The notes under the pieces were generated by a model, which had not been told where the DNA came from, did no database searches, and saw only the letters and a list, made by a program, of their open reading frames with translations. Of a stretch of 64,000 bases of DNA, positions 51,099 to 59,932 are shown piece after piece. Within the stretch, counting starts at the first letter, position 1; every line of letters begins with the position of its first letter. A program made the translations under genes and the position numbers. The stretch is taken from contig NZ_CP134876.1 in NCBI RefSeq assembly GCF_032108445.1, forward strand, positions 6,386,001 through 6,450,000, read 5' to 3'. Source of the stretch: Micromonospora halotolerans (GTDB lineage Bacteria > Actinomycetota > Actinomycetes > Mycobacteriales > Micromonosporaceae).

Positions 51099-51629
51099 AT
51101 GATCGCAGAGCGCGAGGTTCACAATCTAGATTGGACAGTCCGCTTGAGAACTATTGCCGATCGACTGCGCCACAAGCTGAACCGGACCGTGAGGCGCGGT
51201 GCGGTGCTCGTCGCGGCCGCCATGGTCGCCGTGTTCGGCCTGCCGTCGGCAGCCATGGCCGAGGACAACTACTACAAGACGTGTGAGTACGACTATGCGA
51301 GTTGCCAGACCGGCGTGGCGGCCGGGCTCGTGGAAGGCCAGTGCATGACGGCGAGCTTGAGTTACGGGTCCACGTCGGTCTGCGTCGACTACGACGGCGA
51401 CTACGTCTACGTCAGGGATGGCAGGGCCGACGGCTACGCCGCGATCGGCTACGTCGGCTCTGCCAACGGCGTCAGCGACCGCCTCTGCCGGAACAACCAC
51501 GGCTACGGCACCTGGGTCAGGTGCAACTTCGACTGGGTCGAGGCAGGCTCGCACTCCGCGTCCGGCGGCTATCTGGAGCAGTACTACATCATGGACCTCA
51601 GCTACCTCTGGTCCTGGTCCGGCAAGTAG
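51099..51629 (+). CDS. secreted cysteine-containing protein, unknown function
   Basis: 176 residues. A long N-terminal region (about 56 residues) ends in a signal sequence, RRGAVLVAAAMVAVFGLPSAAMAED. The mature 120 residues are rich in Tyr, Gly and Cys (CEYDYASCQTG, GQCMTAS, SVCVDYDG, RLCRNNHGYGTWVRCNF) and presumably disulfide-stabilised. The upstream TTGTATATAGAG just before the ATG is the most AT-rich stretch of the area and could be a -10 region for a nearly leaderless message. Bases 51630-51891 hold no gene. Confidence 0.6.
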   Translation: MIAEREVHNLDWTVRLRTIADRLRHKLNRTVRRGAVLVAAAMVAVFGLPSAAMAEDNYYKTCEYDYASCQTGVAAGLVEGQCMTASLSYGSTSVCVDYDGDYVYVRDGRADGYAAIGYVGSANGVSDRLCRNNHGYGTWVRCNFDWVEAGSHSASGGYLEQYYIMDLSYLWSWSGK

Positions 51630-51891
51630 CGGCCGGGTAGGCCCGCGTCGGCTCGGGCCGGCGCCGCCGCCGGCTGGCTGACTGCTTGTGGGTGAGATCC
51701 CCGAGACCTGACGGTGCCGGCGAAGCCTCCTGGTGAATCCCGCGGCGACACCACAGATTCGCCAGGAGGCTTCCTTGCGCGTGGATCGGGCTGACGGTCA
51801 GCCAATCATCAACCGCCGCTGAACAACGTTCACGGCCGCACCCTGGTCGCACCGGCAGGCGGGCGGTCCTCCCGATTTCCGAGGGAGCGAG

Positions 51892-52500
51892 ATGAGAAGA
51901 CCCCTGGCCCTGGTCAGCGCCGCGTCGTGCTGGCCGCCGCCGCGCTGACCGGCGGCGCGGCGCAGGCTGCACCTGCGGCGCCCGCTGCGGACCGCACCGT
52001 CGGCACCGCCCGGACACCGGCCACCCCGGGCCCCGAGGCGACCCCGCCGCCTGTCCAACGGGCCAAGCCGTTCCGGGCGGTGTCACCGCCCGCAGATGGG
52101 CCGCGTGCCAAGGCCGCCCCGCCGGACTTCGGCCCTGGCGAGAAGATTCTCGCGGCGTACCACCGGGGCAGCTGTCGGGTGACGACGCGGTGCGGCACGG
52201 GCTGGCCGCGCTGCTTGCGCTCGGCACGGTGCCGGCCCACCTGGGGCCGAGGGGCGCGATCCGCGACCCGCAGCGCTACCTGACCTACCTGTCCATGCCT
52301 GGCCGCCAGCGCGCGCCCGGAGGTGGCCCGACCCATCGCGCCCGACGTCACCGCACCCGCCGCCGCGACGGGCTACGACGACTGCGCCGCCGAGCCGTGC
52401 GAGTATCTCGACGTCACCTGCCGGTGCCGGGCCGGCGCGGGCGAGTTCCTCATCCTCTACAACGTCGCCTCCGGCAGCCAGCCGGGTGTCCCGGCGGCGC
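51892..52500 (+). pseudogene. secreted protein gene broken by several frame changes
   Basis: GAGGGAGCGAG precedes ATG 51892 (MRRPLALVSAA), which loses frame; the continuation in another frame reads VLAAAALTGGAAQAAPAAP (signal peptide end), then ADRTVGTARTPATPGPEATP (Pro/Thr-rich linker) and FGPGEKILAAYH. Further pieces follow in other frames: AVRHGLAALLALGTVPAHLG, then GYDDCAAEPCEYLDVTCRC. The IS982 remnant at 52513 cuts it off. The original function is not recognisable. Confidence 0.45.
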
Positions 52501-52512
52501 CCGGCCGGCCCG

Positions 52513-53082
52513 CAAGATGCGTCCCGAGGCCCGTTGGTTGCGGTTCGTTCCCGGGCATCCGCCGGGGGCGTTCCCGTACCTGCCGGGGCAGTCCGGTTAC
52601 AACAAGCGGTTGCGGGCTGCGTTGCCGCTGCTCAAGCGGGCAATCCGGGCGGTTGCCGCGGACACCGACCTGTGGTCGGATGCGACCTGGGTGGTGGACT
52701 CGACACCGGTGGAATGCGGCCGGTCGAGGCCGACGGTGAAAAGGTCCGGGCGGGGTGGGCCGGGTACGGCTACTGCGCCTCGCACTCCAGGTTCTTCTGG
52801 GGTTTGCGCCTGCATCTGATCTGTACCCCGTCCGGTCTGCCGGTCGCCTGGGCGCAGGTGTTGACCGCGGTCCTCGAACATGACCCGGACCTTGTCACCG
52901 ATCGTCCGGGTCTGCTGATCGTGGCGGACAAGGGTTACGTCTCGGCCGAGTTGGATCGGTGGCTGGCCGAGCGTGGGGTGCGGTTGCTGCGACGGTCGTA
53001 CCGCAACCGCACCCCACGCCAGGACGAGCACCTGTTGGAACCGATCCGCCAGCTCATCGAGTCGGTGAACGACACGTTGTAG
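52513..53082 (+). mobile_element. central part of an IS982-like transposase, truncated and frameshifted
   Basis: Reading from 52517: MRPEARWLRFVPGHPPGAFPY and DTDLWSDATWVVDSTPVECG; after about 52740 the frame changes and continues GWAGYGYCASHSRFFWGLRL, LIVADKGYVSAELDRWL and HLLEPIRQLIESVNDTL. The catalytic DST and DKGY acids are visible. The beginning and the last 50 residues are missing, as is any terminal repeat. Confidence 0.7.
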
Positions 53083-53100
53083 GCCCAGTCCTCAAGGTCG

Positions 53101-53724
53101 TCAGAAGATCAGGCTCAGCGCGGCCTCCCGCCGGGCGGCCGGCGCGGTGTGCGGATTGCCGGCATCGAACGGTGGCTGAGGGTCGTACTCGATGGCGAGC
53201 TGCACGGTCCGTGCTGTTTCCGCGTCCTGCGCCTCGGCGAGGAGGATCAGCGCCATGTCGATGCCGGAGGAAACTCCGGCCGCTGTGACGATCTTGCCGT
53301 CGATCACCACGCGTTGCTTGATGTGTTCGGCGCCCACGGCTGGCAGCCGGTCAGCCCAGCCCCAGTGGCTGGTCGCCTTCTGCCCGGCCAGCACGCCGGC
53401 TGCGCCGAGGACGAACGAGCCGCTGCACACCGAGGTAGTCCACCTGGTGTGCTGATGCGCGGCGCGGATCCAGGAAAGCAGCTTCTCGTCGCCCGCAGCG
53501 GCGACGGTTCCGGGACCACCGGGGACCAGGAGCACATCCGGCCGGGGCAGGTCCTCGAAGGAGGCGGTGGCGGTGATCGACAGGCCACCTTTGTCGTCGA
53601 TGACCGGGCCGGGTGTGGCGGCTACGAAAGTGACCGTCCAGCCCGGCGCGAAGGCCAGGACTGTGTAGGGGCCGACCGCGTCCAGGGCGGTGAAGCGAGG
53701 GTAGAGAGGGATGGCGACCTGCAT
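53101..53724 (-). CDS. DJ-1/PfpI family protein
   Basis: 207 residues. VLLVPGGPGTVAAA and TSVCSGSFVLGAAGVLAG hold the nucleophile elbow with Cys100; HWGWAD follows. It resembles isonitrile hydratase-like and GlxA-associated DJ-1 proteins. It is preceded, on the same strand, by a broken GlxA-type regulator gene 4 bases away, which presumably controlled it. Confidence 0.75.
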   Translation of the reverse strand: MQVAIPLYPRFTALDAVGPYTVLAFAPGWTVTFVAATPGPVIDDKGGLSITATASFEDLPRPDVLLVPGGPGTVAAAGDEKLLSWIRAAHQHTRWTTSVCSGSFVLGAAGVLAGQKATSHWGWADRLPAVGAEHIKQRVVIDGKIVTAAGVSSGIDMALILLAEAQDAETARTVQLAIEYDPQPPFDAGNPHTAPAARREAALSLIF

Positions 53725-53727
53725 GGG

Positions 53728-54230
53728 TCAGTTCTCCTTTGTGTGAAAGCGGCGGCGGTAGTCGCCTGGTGAGATCCGCCAGTGCCGGCGGAAGACGCGG
53801 TAGAGGGTTTCCGGCGCACCGAGCCCGGACTGTCTCGCGATGCGGTCGAGCGGGTAGCCAGTGGTTTCCAGCAGCCGGCGAGCGGCGTCGGCGCGGCTGC
53901 GCTCGACGTACCGGCCGGGCGACATGCCGGTCTGGTCGGTGAAAATTCGGGAGAAGTGGCGCTCGCTCATCCCGACTCGCCGGGCCAGTGCAGGCACTCA
54001 GGTCGTCGGCGGGGTGGGTGGGCGCCGATGAACGCCTGCAGCTCCCGCAGCGGCTCTGTGCGCGGTGTGCCTACCTGCATCGGCGTGCTGAACTGGTCGC
54101 CCGCCCGGCCGGTGCAAATACACCACCAGTCCACGGGCCACTTTCCGGGCCAGCGCGTGGCCGTGGTCTTCAGTCACCAGGGCGAGGCAGAGATCGATCC
54201 CGGCGGTGACGGGGCCGTTGTGTGGCGGCT
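53728..54230 (-). pseudogene. GlxA-type AraC regulator gene, truncated and frame-broken
   Basis: 53728-53997 encodes an AraC-type DNA-binding domain: VPALARRVGMSERHFSRIFT, PLDRIARQSGLGAPETLYR, ISPGDYRRRF. Upstream, in another frame, is HNGPVTAGIDLCLALVTEDH, ARKVARGLVVYLHRPGG, the end of a DJ-1-like domain of GlxA regulators. The bulk of the N-terminal domain is missing where the next gene begins. At least one frame break near 54000-54110. Confidence 0.65.
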
Positions 54231-54655
54231 CAGAGCAGTTGCGCCCGCACGAAGCCGAAGAGTAGGACGGTGAAACCGCCGGTCTCGGCAACGATTAGCG
54301 CGATCATGAATGGCGTGGTGCCACGGACCCGGTCACGAAACTGGTTGTCGGTGTCACGGCGCCAGCCGTGATAGACGTACGTGCCGATGGCGGCCATGAA
54401 GAACAGCACGATCGCCCCGGCGGACAGCAGGTTCATGATCGCGTTCCAGCCGCTGAACTGGACGAACGTGGCGACCAGCAGGGTCGCGAACGAGTAGAGC
54501 AGCGCGGCACGATGCGCCATATCGACGTACGGATGAGCCACGTGGTCCCTGGACCCGGCCATCTGCCGGTATTTCCACATCCCCAGCACCAACGCCCACA
54601 GGAAGATCAGCCCAGCCGCCAGCAGCACGACTTTGGTGTCGGCCCCCAAGTCCAT
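54230..54655 (-). CDS. four-helix membrane protein, unknown function
   Basis: 141 residues. Four hydrophobic stretches: VVLLAAGLIFLWALVLGMW, ALLYSFATLLVATFVQFS, LLSAGAIVLFFMAAIGTYVYHG and FMIALIVAETGGFTVLLFGF. No family assigned. ATG 54655 is preferred because GGGAG precedes it; ATG 54670 is an alternative. Confidence 0.6.
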   Translation of the reverse strand: MDLGADTKVVLLAAGLIFLWALVLGMWKYRQMAGSRDHVAHPYVDMAHRAALLYSFATLLVATFVQFSGWNAIMNLLSAGAIVLFFMAAIGTYVYHGWRRDTDNQFRDRVRGTTPFMIALIVAETGGFTVLLFGFVRAQLL

Positions 54656-54728
54656 CTGTATTTCTCCCATCGCTCCCGGCACTGCGGCGCAGGTCGGATC
54701 CGTGAATCAGTCTCTGTGTCTGGTGGTT

Positions 54729-56171
54729 TCAGTGGGCGTGTGGGAGCCGGCTGTTCGCCGGCTTGCCTGGTGGGACCAGTGCCAGAACGAGGACGGCTGC
54801 CGCGGCGGCCGCGATGGCCGTCGCGGTGTAGGCGTCGGTGAACCCGCCGATGGAGGGCACGCTGGTGAGCCCGGCTGCGGCGAGGGAGGAGGCCATCGCG
54901 ACGCCGATGGCGCCGCCGAACTCGTGGAAGGTGTTGATCACACCGGAGGCGAGCCCTTCCTCTCCATGATCGACGTGGGCCAGCGCGGAGGTGGTGGCGG
55001 TGACGAAGACCGGGCCGACTCCGACCGCGGCGATGACGATCCCGGGCAACAGCTCGGTGTAGACGCTGCCGTCCACGGAAAGCCGCGTGAGCAGTCCGGT
55101 GCCGGCTGCCACGAGCGCGAGGCCGGCGGCGGCGACTGGCCGGGTCCCGATGCTGCCGACGAGGCGGCCAGCCAGGTGCGCCCCGATCCCGGTGGCCAGC
55201 GCGGCGGGCAGGAACAACAGCCCCGTCTCCAGTGCGCCGAGGTGGCGTAGGTGCTGCAGGAAGAGCGACCCAAGGAAGAACAGCGAGATCAGCAGACCAG
55301 AGCCGACGAGCATCAGGAATGCGCCGGCGGCCACCGGGCGGCGGGCCAGCATGCCTACCTGCATGAGCGGGGAACGCGCTGTCCGTTCGATGCCGGCGAA
55401 CACCCCGTACAGCAGGGCGGCAGCGGCCAGCGGCACCAGAGTTGCGGAGGCGCCCCAGCCGTGATCCCCGGCGGTGACGAGCGCGTAGATGAGCGAGCCG
55501 GTGGCGGCGGTCACGGCCAGCGCTCCGGAAATGTCGATACGCCGCTGGTCGCGGTGCGGTCGGAGGACGGCGGGGACGGTCGCCGGGAGGGACGCCAGCA
55601 CGGCGACGCCGACCGGCACGTTGACGAAGAACGCCCATCGCCAGCCGGGACCGGCGGTGAGGATCCCGCCGAACAGCACCCCGGCCGCGAAGCCAATGCC
55701 GCCGAGCCCCGCCCAGATGCCGAGCGCCTTGTTGCGCTCGGTGCCGTGGAAGGTCGTGGTGACGGTCGACAGCGCCGCGGGTGACAGCAGGGCTGCCCCG
55801 ATGCCTTGTGTGATGCGTCCGCCGATGAGCAGCACCTCGTTCTGGGCGAGTCCGGTGCCCAGCGAGGCGAGGGTGAAGACCGCCAGGCCGATCAGCATCA
55901 TCCTGCGGGCTCCGAACAGGTCGGCGAGCCGGCCGCCGAGCAGCATCAGCCCGCCGAAGAACAGGGTGTAGGCGGTGATCGCCCAGGTGAGCGCGGTGCG
56001 GTCGAGCCGCAGATCAGCGCCGATCTCGGGCAGAGCGACGTTCACCACCGTCACGTCGAGGATCAACATGAACTGGGCAACGCTGATCAGCGCGAGCGCC
56101 GCCCAGCGGCGCGGATGTGCCGAGGTCTCGGGCTTCGGCGGGCAGTGCAGCGCATGCGAGGGGTGGGCCAT
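54729..56171 (-). CDS. DHA2-family (14-helix) MFS drug exporter
   Basis: 480 residues. LDVTVVNVALPEIGADL is motif D1 of DHA2 pumps, LLGGRLADLFGARRMMLIGL motif A, and GIGAALLSPAALSTVTTTF motif C-like. Fourteen predicted helices, EmrB/QacA group. The gene is divergent from a TetR gene with a shared operator region and is presumably induced by the compound that it exports. Confidence 0.85.
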   Translation of the reverse strand: MAHPSHALHCPPKPETSAHPRRWAALALISVAQFMLILDVTVVNVALPEIGADLRLDRTALTWAITAYTLFFGGLMLLGGRLADLFGARRMMLIGLAVFTLASLGTGLAQNEVLLIGGRITQGIGAALLSPAALSTVTTTFHGTERNKALGIWAGLGGIGFAAGVLFGGILTAGPGWRWAFFVNVPVGVAVLASLPATVPAVLRPHRDQRRIDISGALAVTAATGSLIYALVTAGDHGWGASATLVPLAAAALLYGVFAGIERTARSPLMQVGMLARRPVAAGAFLMLVGSGLLISLFFLGSLFLQHLRHLGALETGLLFLPAALATGIGAHLAGRLVGSIGTRPVAAAGLALVAAGTGLLTRLSVDGSVYTELLPGIVIAAVGVGPVFVTATTSALAHVDHGEEGLASGVINTFHEFGGAIGVAMASSLAAAGLTSVPSIGGFTDAYTATAIAAAAAAVLVLALVPPGKPANSRLPHAH

Positions 56172-56231
56172 GTGCACTCCGTTTTGGCGGTTGGAGGGAT
56201 GGGCGATGACGCCGGCGACCCGCTGGCGCAA

Positions 56232-56250
56232 GTCGTACAGGCCTGTTCGG
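56232..56250. promoter_or_regulatory. TetR operator O1, MFS side
   Basis: GTCGTACAGGCCTGTTCGG has the core ACAG-NN-CTGT and shares GTCNNACAGNNCTGTTCG with the second site. It overlaps the expected start of MFS transcription. Confidence 0.65.
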
Positions 56251-56251
56251 C

Positions 56252-56282
56252 TTGAACATACTCCGTGAGGGCAATAAGTCAA
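56252..56282. promoter_or_regulatory. overlapping divergent promoters of the MFS and TetR genes
   Basis: Plus strand (TetR gene): TTGAAC at 56252-56257, 17-base spacer, TAAGTC at 56275-56280. Minus strand (MFS): TTGACT at 56282-56277, 16-base spacer, TATGTT at 56260-56255. The two overlap almost completely and are flanked by the operators. Confidence 0.65.
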
Positions 56283-56297
56283 ACAGTGCTGTTCGAC
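56278..56297. promoter_or_regulatory. TetR operator O2, TetR side
   Basis: A palindrome of form GTCNAACAGNNCTGTTNGAC overlapping the TetR -10 box and start. Autoregulation is likely. Confidence 0.7.
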
Positions 56298-56315
56298 TAC
56301 GTCTATGCTGTGGAC

Positions 56316-56918
56316 ATGGCGCACACCGCAGAGCACGGGGCCCGAAAGGCTGGGACGCGCAAGAGGGCCGACGCCGAACGCAACATCGCGGCGATCATCA
56401 CCGCCGCCGCGGACTCTCTCGCCCGGGACCCGGACGCCAGCATGACCGACATCGCCAAGGCCGCCGGTCTGGGCCGGGTCACCCTGTACGCGCATTTCCC
56501 GTCCAGGGAGGACTTGCTGAGGAGTGTGCTCGCACAGACGATCGCCGAGAGCACCGGAATCATCGAGGCCGTTTCACCTGATGAAGGGCAGGCCGCTGAG
56601 GCGTTCGCCCGGATGATCCGTTCCTGCTGGCCGCTGCTCAGCCGGTTCGGCAGCCTGCACGCCGCCGCGCAGCGCGCCCTGCCTGCCGGCGAAGTACGCC
56701 GCCGCCACGATCAGCCCATGGCCTATGTCGAACGGATCATCGCCCGCGGACGGGCGGAGGGGGCCTTTCGCACCGACCTGCCGGTGGAGTGGCTGGTCAC
56801 CACCGTTTACACACTGCTGCACGCGGCCGCCGACGAGGCCGCCGCCGGACGACTGGCCACGGACGCTGCTGGCGAGATCCTCGAAAAGACCCTGCTGGCC
56901 GCGCTGAAGCCCGAGTAG
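56316..56918 (+). CDS. TetR-family repressor of the MFS exporter
   Basis: 200 residues. Helix-turn-helix: SMTDIAKAAGLGRVTLYAHFPSREDLLRSVL. The C-terminal part has the TetR_C pattern, with EWLVTTVYTLLHAAADEAAAG. The start at ATG 56316 follows the two operators. It is divergent from the DHA2 exporter gene. Confidence 0.85.
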   Translation: MAHTAEHGARKAGTRKRADAERNIAAIITAAADSLARDPDASMTDIAKAAGLGRVTLYAHFPSREDLLRSVLAQTIAESTGIIEAVSPDEGQAAEAFARMIRSCWPLLSRFGSLHAAAQRALPAGEVRRRHDQPMAYVERIIARGRAEGAFRTDLPVEWLVTTVYTLLHAAADEAAAGRLATDAAGEILEKTLLAALKPE

Positions 56919-57207
56919 GAACATTCAGGTCGCAAGCCCTCAGCCGCGAACACTCGAGCGGCGCAGTCGGCCATGTCGCCGTCGCCCGGTGTGCGAGCCC
57001 CTACCGGACCGAGAGGCCGACATGCGGGCAGCCGCTGAGGCGATCGAAGCCTGCACGTCGTCGGGAATGCCAGCGAGTTGCTGTTCTCGGCGACGGTCGG
57101 CGTGCCGGTTCAGCGCCACCCAAAACGAGTCGCCACCGAGGACGTCCAGGTCGACCAGCAGGTCGGGCGCATCGGCGTCCGCCACCCCGCCAGTCGCCGA
57201 CCCGGCT
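56919..57207. other. gene-poor remnant stretch
   Basis: No intact gene. On the minus strand an open stretch around 57060-57160 gives LLVDLDVLGGDSFWVALNRH and ADRRREQQLAGIPDDVQASI, protein-like but unassigned. Confidence 0.3.
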
Positions 57208-57405
57208 CTAACACAAGCCGGCGGACGGCTCGGCATGTCGTAGCAGGTATCGCATCAGCGTCGGTGACACCGGCTGCCACCGCACCGTCTCGCCCTTCTC
57301 TCCCAGGAGGATCAGGCACAGATCTGGGTCCAGGTCGATCGGCCGCAGCGCCAGCGCTCCGCGCCGACGGCACGCCGTCTCGGTCTGCAGCCGCAGTAGC
57401 AAGGG
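57208..57405 (-). pseudogene. fragment of a tyrosine recombinase/integrase gene
   Basis: The frame reads LLLRLQTETACRRRGALALR, IDLDPDLCLILLGEKGE and SPTLMRYLLRHAEPS, the part around the first catalytic Arg of a phage-type integrase. Its upstream part is replaced by the IS982 remnant at about 57400. Confidence 0.55.
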
Positions 57406-57729
57406 GTACGTCTCGGCCGAGTTGGATCGGTGGCTGGCCGCGCCTGGGGTGCGGTTGCTGCGACCGTCGTACCGCAACCGCACCCACGCCCGGACGAGCA
57501 CCTGTTGAAGCCGATCCGCCAGCTCGTCGAGTCGGTGAACGACACGTTGAAGGGCCAACTCGACCTTGAGCTTCACGGCGGCCGGAGTATCGAGGGGTCG
57601 CCGTCCGGGTCACGCAGCGACTCCTCGCGGCGACCGCCGCTATCTGGCACAACCGGACCACCGGCCAACCCGTGACCAGGTCCCTGATCGCCTACGACCA
57701 CTAACCCGACTTCGGACTTACTCGTCTAG
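57400..57729 (+). mobile_element. 3' end of an IS982-like element
   Basis: YVSAELDRWLAAPGVRLL starts the match; after a frame change HLLKPIRQLVESVNDTLKGQ, and then further changed frame AAIWHNRTTGQPVTRSLIA and YDH-stop. The outer end GGACTTACTCGTCTAG (57714-57729) equals the terminal repeat of the remnant at 39 kb. It overlaps the central remnant at 52.9-53.1 kb by about 150 bases with high similarity, so these derive from separate copies. Confidence 0.65.
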
Positions 57730-57823
57730 CCGTTCCGGCAGGGGAGGCCTCGCGAAGCCCAGCGATCGGCCGCCGGCGCCTCGTGGATCATTCCGCACCC
57801 CTGAGGTTGTAGCCTCGGCCCCT

Positions 57824-58321
57824 ATGAGCTGGCTGCCGGACGACTTCGTCCACCCCGTGCACGTGCCCGTGCCCAACACCACGCTTCACCTGCGGCCGAT
57901 CCGGGAGGCCGACACCGCGCTCGACTACCCCGCCGTGATGGGCTCCCGGGAGCGCCTGTGGGAGATCTTCGGCCCGGCGTGGGCCTGGCCCCCGGCGACG
58001 ATGACCTACGAAGAGGACCGCATCGACCTGCTGCGGCACGAGAAGGAGATCGCCGCGCACCAGTCGTTCAACTACGCGCTGCTGGACGAGAAGGAGACGG
58101 CGATCCTCGGCTGCGTCTACATCGACCCGCCCGAGCGCACCGGCTCCGACGGCGAGGTCTCCTGGTGGGTGGTGGACGACCTCGTCGGCAGCGAGGCCGA
58201 GCGCGCGCTCGACGCGCTGGTGCCGCGGTGGATCGCCGCCGACTGGCCCTTCCGGCAGCCCCGTTACCTGGGCCGCGACATCACCTGGCAGGACTGGCTG
58301 GCGCTGCCGCGCGCCTCGTGA
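57824..58321 (+). CDS. GNAT-family N-acetyltransferase-like protein
   Basis: 165 residues. N-terminal LRPIREADTALDYPAVMGSRERLWEIF, central NYALLDEKETAILGCVYIDPP and VSWWVVDDLVGSEAERALDALVPRW, as found in GNAT-like proteins of actinobacteria. The usual pyrophosphate loop (R/QxxGxG/A) is not clear, so activity is uncertain. Start ATG 57824 chosen from several. Confidence 0.6.
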   Translation: MSWLPDDFVHPVHVPVPNTTLHLRPIREADTALDYPAVMGSRERLWEIFGPAWAWPPATMTYEEDRIDLLRHEKEIAAHQSFNYALLDEKETAILGCVYIDPPERTGSDGEVSWWVVDDLVGSEAERALDALVPRWIAADWPFRQPRYLGRDITWQDWLALPRAS

Positions 58322-58369
58322 CACCTCCCCGGCGGGGCCCGGATCGCGTCAGGACACCTCGTGTTCCCG

Positions 58370-59056
58370 TCACTGGCTGGCAACAACGCCGGCAGGAGTG
58401 TCGGCGAGGAGCTGGATCCTCCGGGCCGGCCTGGCCGGCCGCCTGCGCAACGCCCATTCGACGACGGCCAGGTTGATCACCCAGCCGGCGAGCATCATCA
58501 GCACCCGGCCGATCCCGCTCGGCTGGCCGACCAGCAGCATCCAGGGCAGGTGGGTCAGGACCTGCGTGCCCGCGCCGAGACCGATGGCGTAGCCGCGGGC
58601 CATCCAGGCCCGGTGGCGGGGGATGTCCCGACGCAGGATGGCGGCGAGGCCGAGGACGATGCAGCAGAGCATCGCCGTGCCGAAGACGAGCCGGATCGGG
58701 GTCACCAGCACGTGGTCGATCGGCGGGCGGGGATAGAACAGCGTCATCCACAGGCCCGACAGGGCGGCGGCGATCCCGCAGGGGACGAGCAACCGGCCGG
58801 CGAGGCGGTGCCAGCCGGGCCGGCGGCGGCGGAAGCCGGGGGCGAATTGGAACGCGCCGAGGAAGCAGTACACGCTGGCGCCGATGATGTGCACCAGCAC
58901 GGGTGCCGGTGAGGCGAAGAACCGGGCGTTGTCCGGGGTGACCGTCGCACCGCCGCTGAGTTCGGCGGCCCGGGCGGCGCCGGCGATCACGGGAACGGCG
59001 CTGAGCATGATCAGGCCGGCGGGGACCAGCCACTCTCGCTTGGCTGAGGGGGTCAT
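58370..59056 (-). CDS. DUF2306 membrane protein
   Basis: 228 residues. Seven or so helices; VHIIGASVYCFLGAFQFAPGFRRRRPGWHRLAGRLL is the DUF2306 signature with the conserved HxxxG and H residues, and HRAWMARGYAIGLGAGTQ the second block. Function unknown. Divergent from a TetR gene; both share operators. Confidence 0.75.
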   Translation of the reverse strand: MTPSAKREWLVPAGLIMLSAVPVIAGAARAAELSGGATVTPDNARFFASPAPVLVHIIGASVYCFLGAFQFAPGFRRRRPGWHRLAGRLLVPCGIAAALSGLWMTLFYPRPPIDHVLVTPIRLVFGTAMLCCIVLGLAAILRRDIPRHRAWMARGYAIGLGAGTQVLTHLPWMLLVGQPSGIGRVLMMLAGWVINLAVVEWALRRRPARPARRIQLLADTPAGVVASQ

Positions 59057-59112
59057 GGCACATCCATTCGTGCTGGTCATCCGCCCGGCCGGCCACCTCG
59101 CCACCGCCCGAA

Positions 59113-59129
59113 GGTGTACGGCGTACACC
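59113..59129. promoter_or_regulatory. TetR operator 1
   Basis: GGTGTACGGCGTACACC, 17-bp palindrome, in the DUF2306/TetR divergent region. Confidence 0.8.
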
Positions 59130-59136
59130 TGACGTC

Positions 59137-59165
59137 AGAGTAAGGTGTACGGCGTACACCGTCAA
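59137..59165 (-). promoter_or_regulatory. promoter of the DUF2306 gene with an operator in its spacer
   Basis: Minus strand: TTGACG (59165-59160), 17-base spacer, TACTCT (59142-59137). The second palindrome fills the spacer, so the repressor would block polymerase binding directly. Confidence 0.65.
59144..59160. promoter_or_regulatory. TetR operator 2
   Basis: Identical to operator 1 and 31 bases from it (centre to centre), three helical turns, so two dimers would bind on one face of the helix. Confidence 0.8.
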
Positions 59166-59206
59166 GAGGCGATACCGTTTGGCGACGCTTCACGGAAGGG
59201 CGACGG

Positions 59207-59911
59207 ATGGCTCAGCAACAGGTGGACGGCGCACGCCGCGCTCCCCTCAGCCGGGACCGGGTGCTGCACGCCGCCGTCGCGCTCGCGGACCACGCCGGCG
59301 TCGACTCCGTGAGCATGCGCAACCTCGCCCAGGAGCTGGGCGTCGTACCGATGGCGCTCTACAAGCACGTGGCGAACAAGGAGGAACTCCTCGACGGCAT
59401 GGTCGACGTCGTCGTCGGCGAGATCGACCCGCCCGCCGACGGCGCCGACTGGAAATCGGCGATCCGGCAGCGCATCCTGTCGGCCCGACGTGCCCTGGAG
59501 CGCCACCCCTGGTCGTCGCGCGTCATCGAGTCCCGCCCGAAGCCCACTCCGGTCGTGCTGGACTACCTGAACTCGATCGTGGGCATGTTCCGGGCCGGCG
59601 GCTTCTCCGTCGACCTCACCCACCACGTGATGCACGCTCTCGGCAGCAGGGTGTGGGGGTTCACCCAGGAACTCTTCCCCGCCTCACCGCTGCCCGAGGA
59701 CCCGGAGACGCAGGCGGCCGGGTTCCGCGAACTGGCCAGCAGGTATCCCCACATCGCCGAGATAGCGATGGCCGCCGCCCACGACGACGAGTCAGTCGTC
59801 GGCCAGGGCTGCGACGACGAGTACGAGTTCCAGTTCGCGCTCGACCTCCTGCTCGACGGATTCGACAACCTCCACCGGCAGGGATGGACATCCCGCGGCA
59901 CGGGATCCTGA
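59207..59911 (+). CDS. TetR-family repressor of the DUF2306 gene
   Basis: 234 residues. Helix-turn-helix VSMRNLAQELGVVPMALYKHVANKEELLDGMV; C-terminal TetR_C_1-type domain with HHVMHALGSRVWGFTQELF. Likely autoregulated through the adjacent palindromes. The LysR gene follows 21 bases later. Confidence 0.85.
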   Translation: MAQQQVDGARRAPLSRDRVLHAAVALADHAGVDSVSMRNLAQELGVVPMALYKHVANKEELLDGMVDVVVGEIDPPADGADWKSAIRQRILSARRALERHPWSSRVIESRPKPTPVVLDYLNSIVGMFRAGGFSVDLTHHVMHALGSRVWGFTQELFPASPLPEDPETQAAGFRELASRYPHIAEIAMAAAHDDESVVGQGCDDEYEFQFALDLLLDGFDNLHRQGWTSRGTGS

Positions 59912-59932
59912 CGCAGGGAGGCAACCCCGCCG

